From an uncultured Collinsella sp. (lineage in GTDB: Bacteria > Actinomycetota > Coriobacteriia > Coriobacteriales > Coriobacteriaceae), in the NCBI GenBank assembly GCA_958415625.1, contig CATYZI010000012.1:6831-70830 (forward strand): 64,000 bases of DNA. The letters are read 5' to 3'. The translations under genes and the position numbers were made by a program. Positions 16,807 to 25,089 of this stretch are shown here, one piece after another. Positions within the stretch are counted from its first letter, which is position 1. Each line of letters starts with the position of its first letter. The notes below the pieces were generated by a model. It ran no database searches. It was not told the DNA's origin and worked only from the letters and a program-made list of their open reading frames with translations.

Positions 16807-17649
16807 CTAGGAGAGGGCAGCCATGATGGCGCGGGCGACGCCGTCGTGGTCGTTATCGTATTCGGTGATGGCGTCGGCGGCGTCGCGGTCCTCGGGCTCG
16901 GCGTTGATCATGGCCATGCCATGGCCCGCTGCCTGCAGCATGGGGATGTCGTTGATGTTGTCGCCGAAGGCCCAGGCGTCGGCAAGACGCTCGCCCAGAT
17001 GCTCGCACAGCCACGTGAGGGCCGTTCCCTTGGTGGCGCCCTCGCCCATGACCTCGATATTCATGGCGTACGAACGCGTGACCTCAATGCCTCCGAGCGT
17101 GTCGAGCTCCGCCGCGATGGCGTCGCGATCGGCCGGGTCGTGCCAGTACATGGCGATGCGTTCGAGCGTCTCGACCTCGTCGATCTTGCTGTCGATATCC
17201 AAGTCGATCGGTGTTCGTGTGCGCTTGAGCGAAGCCGCGATGTGGGGGTCGCCGCCGCAGAATTCGTTCAGGCGCGTGTAGAGCGAGCGGGGGAGGAAGC
17301 ACTGCCCGTCAGCGAAGATGTCGAAGGTGACGTCATGGCCGGCGGCAATGCTATGGACGCGGTGGGCGATGGTGCGGTCGAGCGGTCGGCTCAAAATGCG
17401 CGTAGCACGTGAGGCATCGGCGGGCGTGCCGTCGTCGAGCTGCCAGACGCTGGCACCGTTGGCGCAGACCGCGTAGTGTACGGCAGGATGGGCGAGGATG
17501 GGCTCAAAGATGCCCGACAGCGGACGTCCCGTGCACGGTACAAACTCAATGCCGCGACGTGCGAGCTCGTCGAGCATCGACCAGGTGGCGTCGCTCATCA
17601 GTTTGTCGCTCGTCAACAGCGTCCCATCCATATCGGAAAAAACAATCAT
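16807..17649 (-). CDS. HAD hydrolase, Cof type
   Basis: A 280-aa HAD phosphatase. Motif I is SDMDGTLLTSD (about 5-15), motif II PCTGRPLSG, and motif IV AFGDNINDIPM near 238-248. The cap is again of the IIB type. It is convergent with another Cof-like gene but the two are clearly different in sequence. AGAAAGGG lies about 9 nt before the ATG at 17649. Substrate unknown. Confidence 0.85.
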   Translation of the reverse strand: MIVFSDMDGTLLTSDKLMSDATWSMLDELARRGIEFVPCTGRPLSGIFEPILAHPAVHYAVCANGASVWQLDDGTPADASRATRILSRPLDRTIAHRVHSIAAGHDVTFDIFADGQCFLPRSLYTRLNEFCGGDPHIAASLKRTRTPIDLDIDSKIDEVETLERIAMYWHDPADRDAIAAELDTLGGIEVTRSYAMNIEVMGEGATKGTALTWLCEHLGERLADAWAFGDNINDIPMLQAAGHGMAMINAEPEDRDAADAITEYDNDHDGVARAIMAALS

Positions 17650-17673
17650 TCGATGCAGCCCTTTCTGCTGGCA

Positions 17674-17713
17674 TAAAAAGCGTGGCCGAGGGCGGTGATG
17701 CCCTGGCCACGCT
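17674..17713 (-). terminator. Terminator of citrate synthase gene
   Basis: Stem AGCGTGGCC / GGCCACGCT (17679-17687, 17705-17713) with an inner AGGGC/GCCCT pairing. In minus orientation it is followed by a short T run. Confidence 0.8.
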
Positions 17714-17736
17714 CGAGTTCTATAACGGTCCGTGTC

Positions 17737-19155
17737 CTAGCGGTCGGCGAGCGGCTTGTACTCCAGCGGTTCGATCACCGGGCGGTAGGCGGGTCGGATG
17801 ATGCGGTGCGCGCAGAAGAGCTCTTCCATGCGGTGCGCCGACCAGCCTGCCATGCGGGCGACGGCGAACAGCGGCGTAAAGAGCGTCTCGGGCACACCGA
17901 GCATCTTGTAGATAAAGCCCGTGTACAGGTCGATGTTGGCGCAGATGGGCTTGGTCATGCCGTGGTCGCGCATGACCTGGGGTGCCAGGCGCTCAATGCG
18001 CTCGATGAGTGCGAACTCTTCGCCCAAGTCCTTCTTGGCTGCCAGCGAGCGCGCGTAACGGCGGCATACCTCGGCGCGTGGGTCGCTCAGCGTGTAGACG
18101 GCGTGGCCCATACCGTAGATGAGGCCCGTGCCGTCGAAGGCCTGCTTGTCGAGGATCTTGCCCAGGTAGGCCGCGACCTCGTCCTCGTCCTCCCAGTTGG
18201 AAACATGCGCGCGGATGTCCTCGTGCATAGACACGACCTTGGCATTGGCACCGCCGTGGCGCGGGCCCTTGAGCGAGCCGATAGCCGCGGCGTAGGCGGA
18301 ATACGGGTCGGTGGCCGAAGACGACAGCACGCGGCAAGCGAAGGTGGAGTTGTTGCCGCCGCCGTGCTCGGCATGCAGCATGAGCATCACGTCGAGCAGC
18401 ATCGCCTCATCGCGGGTGAACGCCATGCCGCCGCGCAGGACCTGTAGGATGGTCTCGGCGGTGGAGAGACCGGGCGTGGGGTGCGGCACGTGAACCTCGG
18501 AGCCGCGAAGCTTGGCGATCGAGGCCATGTGTGCGAAGGCGGCGATGCGCGGGAGACGTGCGAGCATGGAAATGGCGACGTCGATTTCGTGCTCGGGCGT
18601 GATCACGTCTGGTTCGGCATCGAAGGCGTAGAGCAGCAGCACAGCGCGCTGGAGCACGTTCATGATGCTCGACGACACCGTGGTCATGGGGAACTCTTTG
18701 ACGTACTCGTCGCTCAGATGTCTAAAGGCACCTAGGCGCTCGCAGAAGCCGTCGAGCTCTTCTTTGTTGGGTAGCGAACCCGTGATAAGCAGATAGGCGA
18801 CTTCTTCGTAGCCGTAGCGATTCTCGGCCTGGGCATTGTTGACCAGATCCTCGATGCTGTAGCCGCGAAGCGTGAGCTTGCCCTGATCGGGCACGACCTT
18901 TCCGTCGACCTTGTTGTAGCCGTGCACATCCGAGATACGAGTGAGGCCCGCGACCACGCCCGAGCCGTCGGCATTGCGCAGGCCGCGCTTGACATTGTGC
19001 TCGACAAACAGGCCCTCGTCATAAGGGTCGGTCGGAAGGCCGTGGTAGAGGTTTTCGCTCTCAGGCGAAATCTGGCGGCTTGCTTCGTAATCCAGAACCA
19101 GGCGGCTCAAGTGGTCATCGAAGCGGTAATAGATTTTCTTGGCGTCGTAGGCCAT
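17737..19155 (-). CDS. Citrate synthase
   Basis: Condenses acetyl-CoA and oxaloacetate. A 472-aa protein with HAEHGGGNNSTF and GPRHGGAN around the first active-site His, GMGHAVYTLSDPRAEV around the second, and a late LFAVARMAGWSAHRME region. The N-terminal extension of about 60 residues before LRGYSIEDL is usual for this anaerobe-type long form. GAGGAG lies 5 nt before the ATG. No other TCA-cycle gene is nearby, so it may serve glutamate synthesis, in keeping with gltBD elsewhere in the window. Confidence 0.93.
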   Translation of the reverse strand: MAYDAKKIYYRFDDHLSRLVLDYEASRQISPESENLYHGLPTDPYDEGLFVEHNVKRGLRNADGSGVVAGLTRISDVHGYNKVDGKVVPDQGKLTLRGYSIEDLVNNAQAENRYGYEEVAYLLITGSLPNKEELDGFCERLGAFRHLSDEYVKEFPMTTVSSSIMNVLQRAVLLLYAFDAEPDVITPEHEIDVAISMLARLPRIAAFAHMASIAKLRGSEVHVPHPTPGLSTAETILQVLRGGMAFTRDEAMLLDVMLMLHAEHGGGNNSTFACRVLSSSATDPYSAYAAAIGSLKGPRHGGANAKVVSMHEDIRAHVSNWEDEDEVAAYLGKILDKQAFDGTGLIYGMGHAVYTLSDPRAEVCRRYARSLAAKKDLGEEFALIERIERLAPQVMRDHGMTKPICANIDLYTGFIYKMLGVPETLFTPLFAVARMAGWSAHRMEELFCAHRIIRPAYRPVIEPLEYKPLADR

Positions 19156-19232
19156 GCGCGCTCCTCTCCGGGCCGCATCGGGGTGACTTGCATGGGCATG
19201 CGCGCGTCAGGCTATCCCCAGCGGCCTGTTCG

Positions 19233-19520
19233 CTACAGGCGGTACATAAAGTTAAAGACGTCCTCGCGCTGAATGGACACGTTGACGCCCGAAAGCTCGC
19301 CGGCCTCGGCCAGGGCCTTCTGCAGCTCGGCGAAGTCGAGCTTGGACTCGGCGGTGTCGGCCAGCATGGTCATGGTGAAGATGTCCTCGATAATGGACTG
19401 CGTAATGTCGCGGATGTCGACATTGGCTTCGCCCAGGACACGGGTGACGCCGGCGACGATGCCGGGGCGGTTCTTGCCAAGGACGGTGATGACGATACGG
19501 GAGGACGAGATCTCGGCCAT
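19233..19520 (-). CDS. ACT-domain protein (UPF0237 type)
   Basis: A 95-aa protein that is a single ACT fold plus a short extension. It begins with the strand RIVITVLGKNRPGIVAGVTR, typical of amino-acid-sensing ACT domains, followed by EANVDIRDITQSI. Family members usually lie beside a PFL-like UPF0210 gene, which is absent here. It is probably a regulatory subunit or sensor; no ligand can be assigned. Confidence 0.8.
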   Translation of the reverse strand: MAEISSSRIVITVLGKNRPGIVAGVTRVLGEANVDIRDITQSIIEDIFTMTMLADTAESKLDFAELQKALAEAGELSGVNVSIQREDVFNFMYRL

Positions 19521-19915
19521 GGGAAACCCTTTCGCGTGTTGGCGGCGCGCGACGGCGCTCCGCTACGGTACAGTGTTCATCATTGTACCTGTCTGGCGCA
19601 AAAAAGGCGCGCTCGCTGCGGCGTTACATGCCTGCAACATGAGCGTAAGGGGGAAGGCCGCACGGGGAAGAGCCGTCTGGCGCGTGTCCGGCTCGTGTTG
19701 GGTTGATTTCCGATCTCAGCCGAACACATTGAGCGGACAGGCCGTTCCCGCAGTCAGTCGAACGCCTCCGACGGCTGATTCCGAACTGGAAGCGGAGGGC
19801 ATCCCCGCCCTTCGGTAGGGGATACCGCTCCGCGGCGCATGCCGCGGGCGGCGCCCCTATCGGACCACCGTGACCTCAGTTGGGATGGGCCCAGCACTGC
19901 CGCGTACTCGGTGAG
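19521..19915. other. Gene-free boundary of the accessory island
   Basis: No convincing coding sequence was found. The segment holds GC-rich hairpin-forming sequence at about 19794-19835 (GGCATCCCC opposite GGGGATACC), next to the 3' end of the integrase remnant. A TACAAT on the minus strand (19582-19587) could serve the ACT-domain gene, but no matching -35 was seen. No tRNA or clear attachment-site repeat was recognised. Confidence 0.5.
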
Positions 19916-20632
19916 CTAGAGCCAACTGTTCGTCTTCACGTCGCGTATGGCGATATTTCGGTCGTCCGGCTCGGTGATGCCGTAGCCGAACGCCTGGAGC
20001 GTCTCGATGGACTCCTGGATCCTCTGTTGGAACATGGGACCCGGATCGACCCTCGGCCCGAGGTGCCCGCGCCAAAGGCACGGCGTGGCGCGCAGCATGT
20101 TATGGATTTTGGAGATGGGCTCGATGTCGGCGTAGACGTTGAGCGTCGCCATGGCGTCCTTGTGGCCGAGGATCGATTGGAGCGCCTTGATATCGCCGCC
20201 TTGGCGGATCCACTGCGTTGCGAACGTGTGGCGAAGGCCGTGGAACGTGATCAGCTCGTCGTTGGTGCCCATGAGGCCGTTGGTCTCCGAGAACGTCTTG
20301 AACGCCCTGCGGATATAGCTTGTCGTCGCGAAGGTCGCGCCCGGCTCCGACAGGATGTAGCAGTCCCCGATCTCGACCGCCCCGGTAAGGCCGCGCAAGC
20401 GCAGCTTTCCGCAGTCGATCTCGTGGGTCTCCTTCAGGAAGGGGAGTAGGCCGACCGGGTCGATGGGAATGGCCCTGGAATCATGGGTCTTGGTGTCCTT
20501 GATGAAGGAACCCATCCCCTTCGTGTGCGCCACCGAGTGCCTGACCGAGATCAGGCCCGTCTCGAAATCCACGCCGCACCACCTAAGGCCGAAGACCTCG
20601 CCGATTCGCATCCCCGTGTTCAGGGCGAGCAA
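19916..20632 (-). pseudogene. Tyrosine integrase, 5'-truncated catalytic domain
   Basis: About 238 residues of a phage or ICE-type tyrosine recombinase. The catalytic set is complete: Arg in TGMRIGE, HGLRHTF, LGHK and the tyrosine in NVYADI. The N-terminal core-binding and arm-binding domains, about 150-170 residues, are missing. The frame upstream reads AGG GCG GTC and then meets TAG at 20642-20644, which is the stop of the upstream regulator gene in the same frame. No good ribosome binding site precedes the TTG at 20632. Probably inactive unless made by readthrough. Confidence 0.8.
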
Positions 20633-20641
20633 GACCGCCCT

Positions 20642-20893
20642 CTAATCCTCGGCGGACCAATCGAGTCCGAACTCTTTTCTGGCATCCTCTTCGCTCATGA
20701 CTTCGAGAAGGTCTCCAGGTTGGCAACGAAGGGCGAGGCATAGCTGCTCGAGTGTGTTGAAGCGAATGCCGCGAATATGCCCTTTTTTAATACGGGACAG
20801 GTTCACGGGCGTGGTTCCAATCCTTTCGGCAAGTTCGTTCGAGGAAATCTTTCGCTCGGCCATGATCTTGTCGAGGCGAACAATTACGGGCAT
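20642..20893 (-). CDS. Xre-family regulator (YozG-like)
   Basis: An 83-aa helix-turn-helix protein: LDKIMAERKISSNELAERIG, then TPVNLSRIKKG as the recognition region and FNTLEQLCLALRCQPGDLLE. This short HTH type is usually paired with a DUF2975 membrane protein, which lies 9 nt upstream here. AAGGA lies 6 nt before the ATG. It is a candidate regulator of the divergent promoters around the TTAACA/TGTTAA palindrome at 21454. Confidence 0.85.
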   Translation of the reverse strand: MPVIVRLDKIMAERKISSNELAERIGTTPVNLSRIKKGHIRGIRFNTLEQLCLALRCQPGDLLEVMSEEDARKEFGLDWSAED

Positions 20894-20902
20894 GGCGTTT
20901 CC

Positions 20903-21415
20903 TTACGCAATCTCGTCGGAGTCGAGGTACAGCTCTCGGGCGTACAAGAAGAGCTGGGAAAGCATGAACAGGACGATGCCGAGAACCAGAGAGGTCCAAT
21001 CGAATGATGAAGCGATCTCTTGGGCGCCGACGGCCCCCTCGCCGCCAAACATCGAAACGGAGGTTTTGAGTGAGCCGGCGTAGAGGCTGGTGGCAGCTTG
21101 AACAACGAAGAGAATGCCGAGCACCTTCAAGCATGTCGCAGACCCTTTCTTGAAGGGGTCTCCGCTCTTGATCGTCCACACGAGAACGGCGCTGAGGATG
21201 GTCGTAGCGATACCGATGACGGCAGGGACCAATGTCGAGATCGCAAGGGCTGGATACGCGGGGGAGTCTACAATCACAGGGTTGTCGAGCACTTCGATTG
21301 CTGGCTTTAAGGAGAACGCCACTTGTGCGATGGCGGTGACGCAAAGGGCCGCAGAGGCTATCGCACATGCGATGCGGAAGGAATGAAGCCGGGGAGTGCG
21401 ATTGTCGGAACTCAT
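20903..21415 (-). CDS. DUF2975 membrane protein
   Basis: A 170-aa protein with four predicted membrane helices (about 14-34, 56-80, 96-114, 141-160). It has SGDPFKKG between helices 2 and 3 and a short charged tail, the layout of DUF2975/YoaS proteins. The ATG at 21415 has GGAGG 5 nt upstream. It is co-directional with the Xre gene and divergent from the peptide operon. Function is unknown; the pair often accompanies membrane or peptide systems. Confidence 0.75.
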   Translation of the reverse strand: MSSDNRTPRLHSFRIACAIASAALCVTAIAQVAFSLKPAIEVLDNPVIVDSPAYPALAISTLVPAVIGIATTILSAVLVWTIKSGDPFKKGSATCLKVLGILFVVQAATSLYAGSLKTSVSMFGGEGAVGAQEIASSFDWTSLVLGIVLFMLSQLFLYARELYLDSDEIA

Positions 21416-21453
21416 AATAACCTCCGAAGAATTTAAAAAACTCAGGTTACTTT

Positions 21454-21470
21454 TTAACAGTTTATGTTAA
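21454..21470. promoter_or_regulatory. Candidate operator palindrome
   Basis: TTAACA and TGTTAA separated by 5 nt. It overlaps the proposed minus-strand -10 box (21459-21464) and abuts the plus-strand -35 box (21472-21477). This is where a repressor acting on both promoters would bind. The Xre protein at 20642-20893 is the likely ligand; this is inference. Confidence 0.45.
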
Positions 21471-21487
21471 ATTGACTTTGCCGGCAA
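21459..21487 (-). promoter_or_regulatory. Candidate promoter for the DUF2975-Xre operon
   Basis: In minus orientation TTGCCG (21487-21482), a 17-nt spacer and TAAACT (21464-21459), 44 nt before the ATG at 21415. Confidence 0.4.
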
Positions 21488-21500
21488 GTAATCACAGTAT
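21472..21500 (+). promoter_or_regulatory. Candidate promoter for the peptide operon
   Basis: TTGACT (21472-21477), a 17-nt spacer and CAGTAT (21495-21500), 36 nt before the ATG at 21536. The -35 is close to consensus; the -10 is moderate. Confidence 0.5.
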
Positions 21501-21535
21501 GCTGCAACCGAAACCCCTCTAGATTGGAGAGGATT

Positions 21536-21901
21536 ATGTTCAGTACTGTTAAGTCGTGTAAGCTCTTGGTTTTCCTCGGCCTCGCTCTTTGTCTGTTGCT
21601 GCCGGGAGCCCCCGCTTTTGCGGATACCCCGATGCCTCCTTCCCAGGAGAGCAGCCAGTGTGCCCTCGTTGAGCCCCTCGGGTATACGGACGACGTCGTC
21701 GATACCTACTGGAGCTACAGCTGTCCTCGCGGCGTAAGCGGGCACAGCATCTCGATGTTCAACATCTCTTACAAGACGATCTCCTACCGAAATGGCTATC
21801 GCCGATCCGCGCATCATAGGGAATCCCGCCTCGCTGCAATGTGTTCCTGTGGTGTTCTTGGCACAACTGATAAATGGCAATTTGTCTATAGCACCTACTA
21901 G
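21536..21901 (+). CDS. Secreted Cys-containing peptide, lactococcin 972-like candidate
   Basis: A 121-aa precursor. Residues 1-29 form a Sec signal peptide (LLVFLGLALCLLLPG core, AFA before the likely cut at D30). The mature part of about 92 residues is rich in Tyr, Ser and His and has four Cys (C42, C63, C103, C105), enough for two disulfides. A TYWSY motif, a central SYKTISYRNGY segment and the aromatic C-terminus WQFVYSTY resemble the layout of lactococcin 972 bacteriocins. That family is also followed by a large membrane protein and an ABC ATPase, as here. The similarity is by eye, so the call is tentative. The ATG at 21536 follows GGAGAGG. Confidence 0.5.
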   Translation: MFSTVKSCKLLVFLGLALCLLLPGAPAFADTPMPPSQESSQCALVEPLGYTDDVVDTYWSYSCPRGVSGHSISMFNISYKTISYRNGYRRSAHHRESRLAAMCSCGVLGTTDKWQFVYSTY

Positions 21902-21908
21902 ATGCGAG

Positions 21909-21937
21909 GAGGGGCCGAGCATTTTGTTCGGCCCCTC
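21909..21937 (+). terminator. Intercistronic hairpin after the peptide gene
   Basis: Perfect 10-bp stem GAGGGGCCGA / TCGGCCCCTC (21909-21918, 21928-21937) with a 9-nt loop and only a weak T tail (TGTT). It starts 8 nt after the peptide stop. It probably acts as a partial terminator or an mRNA 3' stabiliser, giving more peptide than transporter mRNA. Confidence 0.7.
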
Positions 21938-21967
21938 TGTTCCGACTGGATGAGGTTAAGGTTGGCG

Positions 21968-24190
21968 ATGAATATGCTCAAAATCTCGAAGGCAATCTTT
22001 AGGTCGCTCCTCTCCTCCAGGTCACTCTGTGTTGCCGTTGTTGCGTTGATGGTTCTTTGTGCTTTGCCCGTCTTCAGGAGCGCGGCTGGCATCGACGGAC
22101 GGGTTGAATACCTCGAGTCGGGAATAACCCGTGTTGAGCAGGAATTGTCAGCATCCTATGCGGATGCGCTTGTGAATGCGGGGGAGGAGGGCGTCTATAC
22201 CTCTTCATCAAGCATGCCCGCGCTTCTGTACCCTCTTGCCGCGGGGCGTCTTGTCTTGGCGCCGCTCTCTCCTCTGCTTCCGTTTCTGCAGGTATCGGAT
22301 GGAGCGTACTCCTTTTATGACGGATCGAAGGAGTACTTGCTATGGGCCGCAACGGCCGTTGCCGTCTCGTTCCTTGCCGCGCGTCTTAACAAACGTGAAA
22401 AACTCATCATCCAGGCACCGATGGGTGAGCTGGGCAGGCTTGTTGCATCGAGCGTATGGGCGAGTGTTTTTGCGATGCTTGCCGTCTTCGCCGTCAATCT
22501 TCCAGGGATAATCGCCGCACTTGTGAAGAATGGCCCGGGCTCGCTGTTTTATCCGATAGGCTACGTTCAATATGCGACTCCGGTTATCAAACCGGCTTGG
22601 CTGGTGTTCGCACAGACGGCCATCTTGCAATTCTTGGTGGCGGCGTTCATCTCGCTCGTCGTTCACCTTGCCGTGAAGATTGCCAATAACCCTACGCTTG
22701 GAATCGTGTTCGTATGTGCCCTGATGGGGGCGACGATGGTTCCCGGGTATTACGGAAGATCCATCGCTTTACGTGAGTTCGCCCTGTTGAATCCCCTTAC
22801 GTATGCGAACACTGAGTTGACCGTCGGCGCCTATAGCCCGTACCCGACAACGCAGATAGTGAATCTGCCTGGACTTTGCTTCGAGCGTGGCGCGATTACC
22901 CTCGTATGCGCAATCGGGATCGAGGTGCTGGCAATTAGCCTGCTTTGCGTTGCTGGAAAGAGCGGCTGCGCGCCCCCGATGTCCCCGATTTGTCTTGAGA
23001 GAGGTTCCTTCACCGCATCGAGAACGACAGCCCGTTCGAGCGCTTGTGCCTCCGCCGTTGCATACGTAAGAACGATGGGGAAGCTGCTCCTGCATTCTCC
23101 TGCCCTCGCCGTATGCGCGATTGCAATGTCGACGGCGATGCTGGCCCCGGCTCTGGTCGAGGTGTTTCCTGACGCTGGTGACGTTTCCGCTGTTCGGTAT
23201 AGGGATGGGGAGCTCCGTTCAATAGATCGGTATCTAGAGCAGGACGCTGCGAATATAGACGTCGAGGGCAAAGCGGCCCTGGAAGGCATGCGAGATGCTC
23301 TTTCGGGTTTCGTATACGCGCCCACGCCTGCGGAGGGGTTTCGAAGCCTTGCGACGTACGAGCGCGCTCGAGGCGAGCTGGGCGCGGCAGATGCGACCCT
23401 CCTGCAATCGATCGGAATCGAGCCGGAGACTCCTTCTCGTGCGGAGGCGCGCGCCCTTCTGCTCGAGTCGATCGCGAGCTTGCCGGACCCCAAGGTTTAC
23501 GAGTTAAGTGCGAAGATGCCCCCATTAATCCTCCTTTCCTATCTCCAGGCAGCGCTTCCTTCCTTGTTTTGGCTGTTGCCCGTGGTTGTCACATCGCTTG
23601 CGTGCACCTACCTGCGGTGCCGTTCCCTTCTGGTTTTCCAAGTCCCCGCAACAGCGCATGTGCGTTTTCTGACGGCTGTTGCGCTGGCTCTCCTGCTTGG
23701 CTTGGTGCTGCTTTTGGTGTCGATGGTTCCCGCTGCGGTTGTGTCCTTGATTAAGAACGGTGCGGGTGGATCGGAGTATCCCGTCGCTCTCATTCGGGCG
23801 GGAGCTTCGACAACGTCCATGGTGGGGGAGGCGGTGTTGTGCAGTATTCCGTTGCTGGTCATGGCATACGGCGTGATTTCCGTCGTCGCTGCGTTGACAG
23901 CAGCGATTAGCCGCAACCCCGTTGTCACCGGAGTGGTTTGCGCGGTTCTCCTGGTGTTGGGTTCGTTGAGCGCTCATGTTGAAAGCGCGGGCATGGGCGT
24001 CGCGCTGCTGGCTCCATTCGCCTCGTTTGATCCCGCTTCCCAGGTGGGGACGATTGGGTTCCTTGGGCGAGGGACGAACGCGATGCCTTTTGGAGAGGTC
24101 GTCGGCGCATCGGGCGCTCTGCTGGTGGTCTTGGGCGCCGTATCTCCGTTGATGGTGCGCCTGAGTGTTCCAAAGATCGAAAGGGGATGA
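21968..24190 (+). CDS. Tandem ABC-2-like permease (two fused halves)
   Basis: A 740-aa polytopic membrane protein. Two halves (about 1-350 and 375-740) share one plan: an N-terminal helix, an extracytoplasmic region, then a cluster of helices. The motif ALVKNGPGSLFYPIGY in the first half recurs as SLIKNGAGGSEYPVAL in the second. A related LNGFGQIGYPIAF occurs in the protein at 25090-26898. Length and position match the large bacteriocin-associated membrane proteins of lactococcin 972 loci. ATG 21968 follows AAGG; the open frame back to 21902 runs through a hairpin and is not used. It overlaps the ATPase gene by 4 nt. Confidence 0.7.
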   Translation: MNMLKISKAIFRSLLSSRSLCVAVVALMVLCALPVFRSAAGIDGRVEYLESGITRVEQELSASYADALVNAGEEGVYTSSSSMPALLYPLAAGRLVLAPLSPLLPFLQVSDGAYSFYDGSKEYLLWAATAVAVSFLAARLNKREKLIIQAPMGELGRLVASSVWASVFAMLAVFAVNLPGIIAALVKNGPGSLFYPIGYVQYATPVIKPAWLVFAQTAILQFLVAAFISLVVHLAVKIANNPTLGIVFVCALMGATMVPGYYGRSIALREFALLNPLTYANTELTVGAYSPYPTTQIVNLPGLCFERGAITLVCAIGIEVLAISLLCVAGKSGCAPPMSPICLERGSFTASRTTARSSACASAVAYVRTMGKLLLHSPALAVCAIAMSTAMLAPALVEVFPDAGDVSAVRYRDGELRSIDRYLEQDAANIDVEGKAALEGMRDALSGFVYAPTPAEGFRSLATYERARGELGAADATLLQSIGIEPETPSRAEARALLLESIASLPDPKVYELSAKMPPLILLSYLQAALPSLFWLLPVVVTSLACTYLRCRSLLVFQVPATAHVRFLTAVALALLLGLVLLLVSMVPAAVVSLIKNGAGGSEYPVALIRAGASTTSMVGEAVLCSIPLLVMAYGVISVVAALTAAISRNPVVTGVVCAVLLVLGSLSAHVESAGMGVALLAPFASFDPASQVGTIGFLGRGTNAMPFGEVVGASGALLVVLGAVSPLMVRLSVPKIERG

Positions 24191-24936
24191 TCTCGATGAT
24201 TGACCTTCAAACGCTGACGATCTCTTATGGAAAGAAGGTGCTCGTAGATTCGGTGAACGCTGAGTTTGCCCCGGGTACGGTCTACGGTCTCGTCGCTCCG
24301 AACGGGCATGGAAAGACGACGTTGCTGCGTGCGATGGCAGGTTTGCCGGGTCCTCGCGTGGACGGGAGCATCGTTCTGGATGAGGTGCAGGGTACGGGTG
24401 CGAGAGAGGTCCGTTCTATGATCTTCTATGCACCTGGTGAGGGGACGCTGCTGTATCCCGGATTGCGTGCGGAAGATCACCTCAAGATGGTTTGCGATAT
24501 GTGGCCGCACGCTCGCGATATCGAAGAGATAGTGGAACAAACGCAGATAGGCGAGTTCGCGAAGATGAGGATCCGCACTCTGAGCCAGGGCATGAAGCAG
24601 CAGCTTACCCTGGCGATTGCGTATGCGACGGGCGCGCGGTACCTTCTATTAGATGAGCCCATGAACGCGCTCGACCCCAGCAGGGTGGACTTGCATTCCG
24701 AGATTCTCAGGAAGCTGGCCGATTCTGGTACGTGCATCATCATGTCATCCCACATCTTGGATTCGGTCGATAGGCTGTGCGATGAGATTCTGTTTTTGAA
24801 GGATGGGAGGCTCATTAGAAGCATTCCGCAAGATGATGCTGCGCCGAAGTCTCCTGGATCCCATTTCGCAAAGCCTGCCGGACGCGCCGAGGGTGCGCTA
24901 AGCACGTATCGGCGACTCTACGAAAAGGGCGGGTAG
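24187..24936 (+). CDS. ABC transporter ATP-binding protein
   Basis: A 249-aa ATPase with Walker A APNGHGKTT (about 36-44), signature LSQGMKQQ, Walker B YLLLDEP and the switch His in SSHILDS. AAAGGGG precedes the ATG, which overlaps the permease stop (ATGA). It should energise the tandem permease upstream in export of, or self-protection from, the secreted peptide. The last 30 residues are a variable tail. Confidence 0.85.
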   Translation: MISMIDLQTLTISYGKKVLVDSVNAEFAPGTVYGLVAPNGHGKTTLLRAMAGLPGPRVDGSIVLDEVQGTGAREVRSMIFYAPGEGTLLYPGLRAEDHLKMVCDMWPHARDIEEIVEQTQIGEFAKMRIRTLSQGMKQQLTLAIAYATGARYLLLDEPMNALDPSRVDLHSEILRKLADSGTCIIMSSHILDSVDRLCDEILFLKDGRLIRSIPQDDAAPKSPGSHFAKPAGRAEGALSTYRRLYEKGG

Positions 24937-24938
24937 AA

Positions 24939-25070
24939 ATGCAAGTTAAAAATCTATGTGGTCAATATGATGCCGTTGAACCCGCGTATCGATACCGCTC
25001 AGCCATTCGCCTCGCCCCCATCGCACGCATCTTCATTCGGTCTGTTACTTTTAATCTAACGATTCTTTGA
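24939..25070 (+). CDS. Small ORF, possible remnant of an ABC gene
   Basis: A 43-aa frame starting 2 nt after the ATPase stop. It begins MQVKNLCGQYD, which looks like the first strand of an ABC ATPase, and then changes to a basic, hydrophobic stretch (SAIRLAPIARIFIRS). This could be the scar of a deletion joining two genes, or a real small peptide. No homologue is recognised. Confidence 0.3.
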   Translation: MQVKNLCGQYDAVEPAYRYRSAIRLAPIARIFIRSVTFNLTIL

Positions 25071-25089
25071 GGAATGCAGGTGCTTCTGA

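Noticed and set aside
19273..19818. 181-codon plus-strand ORF
   Set aside because: Mostly antisense to the ACT-domain gene; the remainder is non-coding in character.
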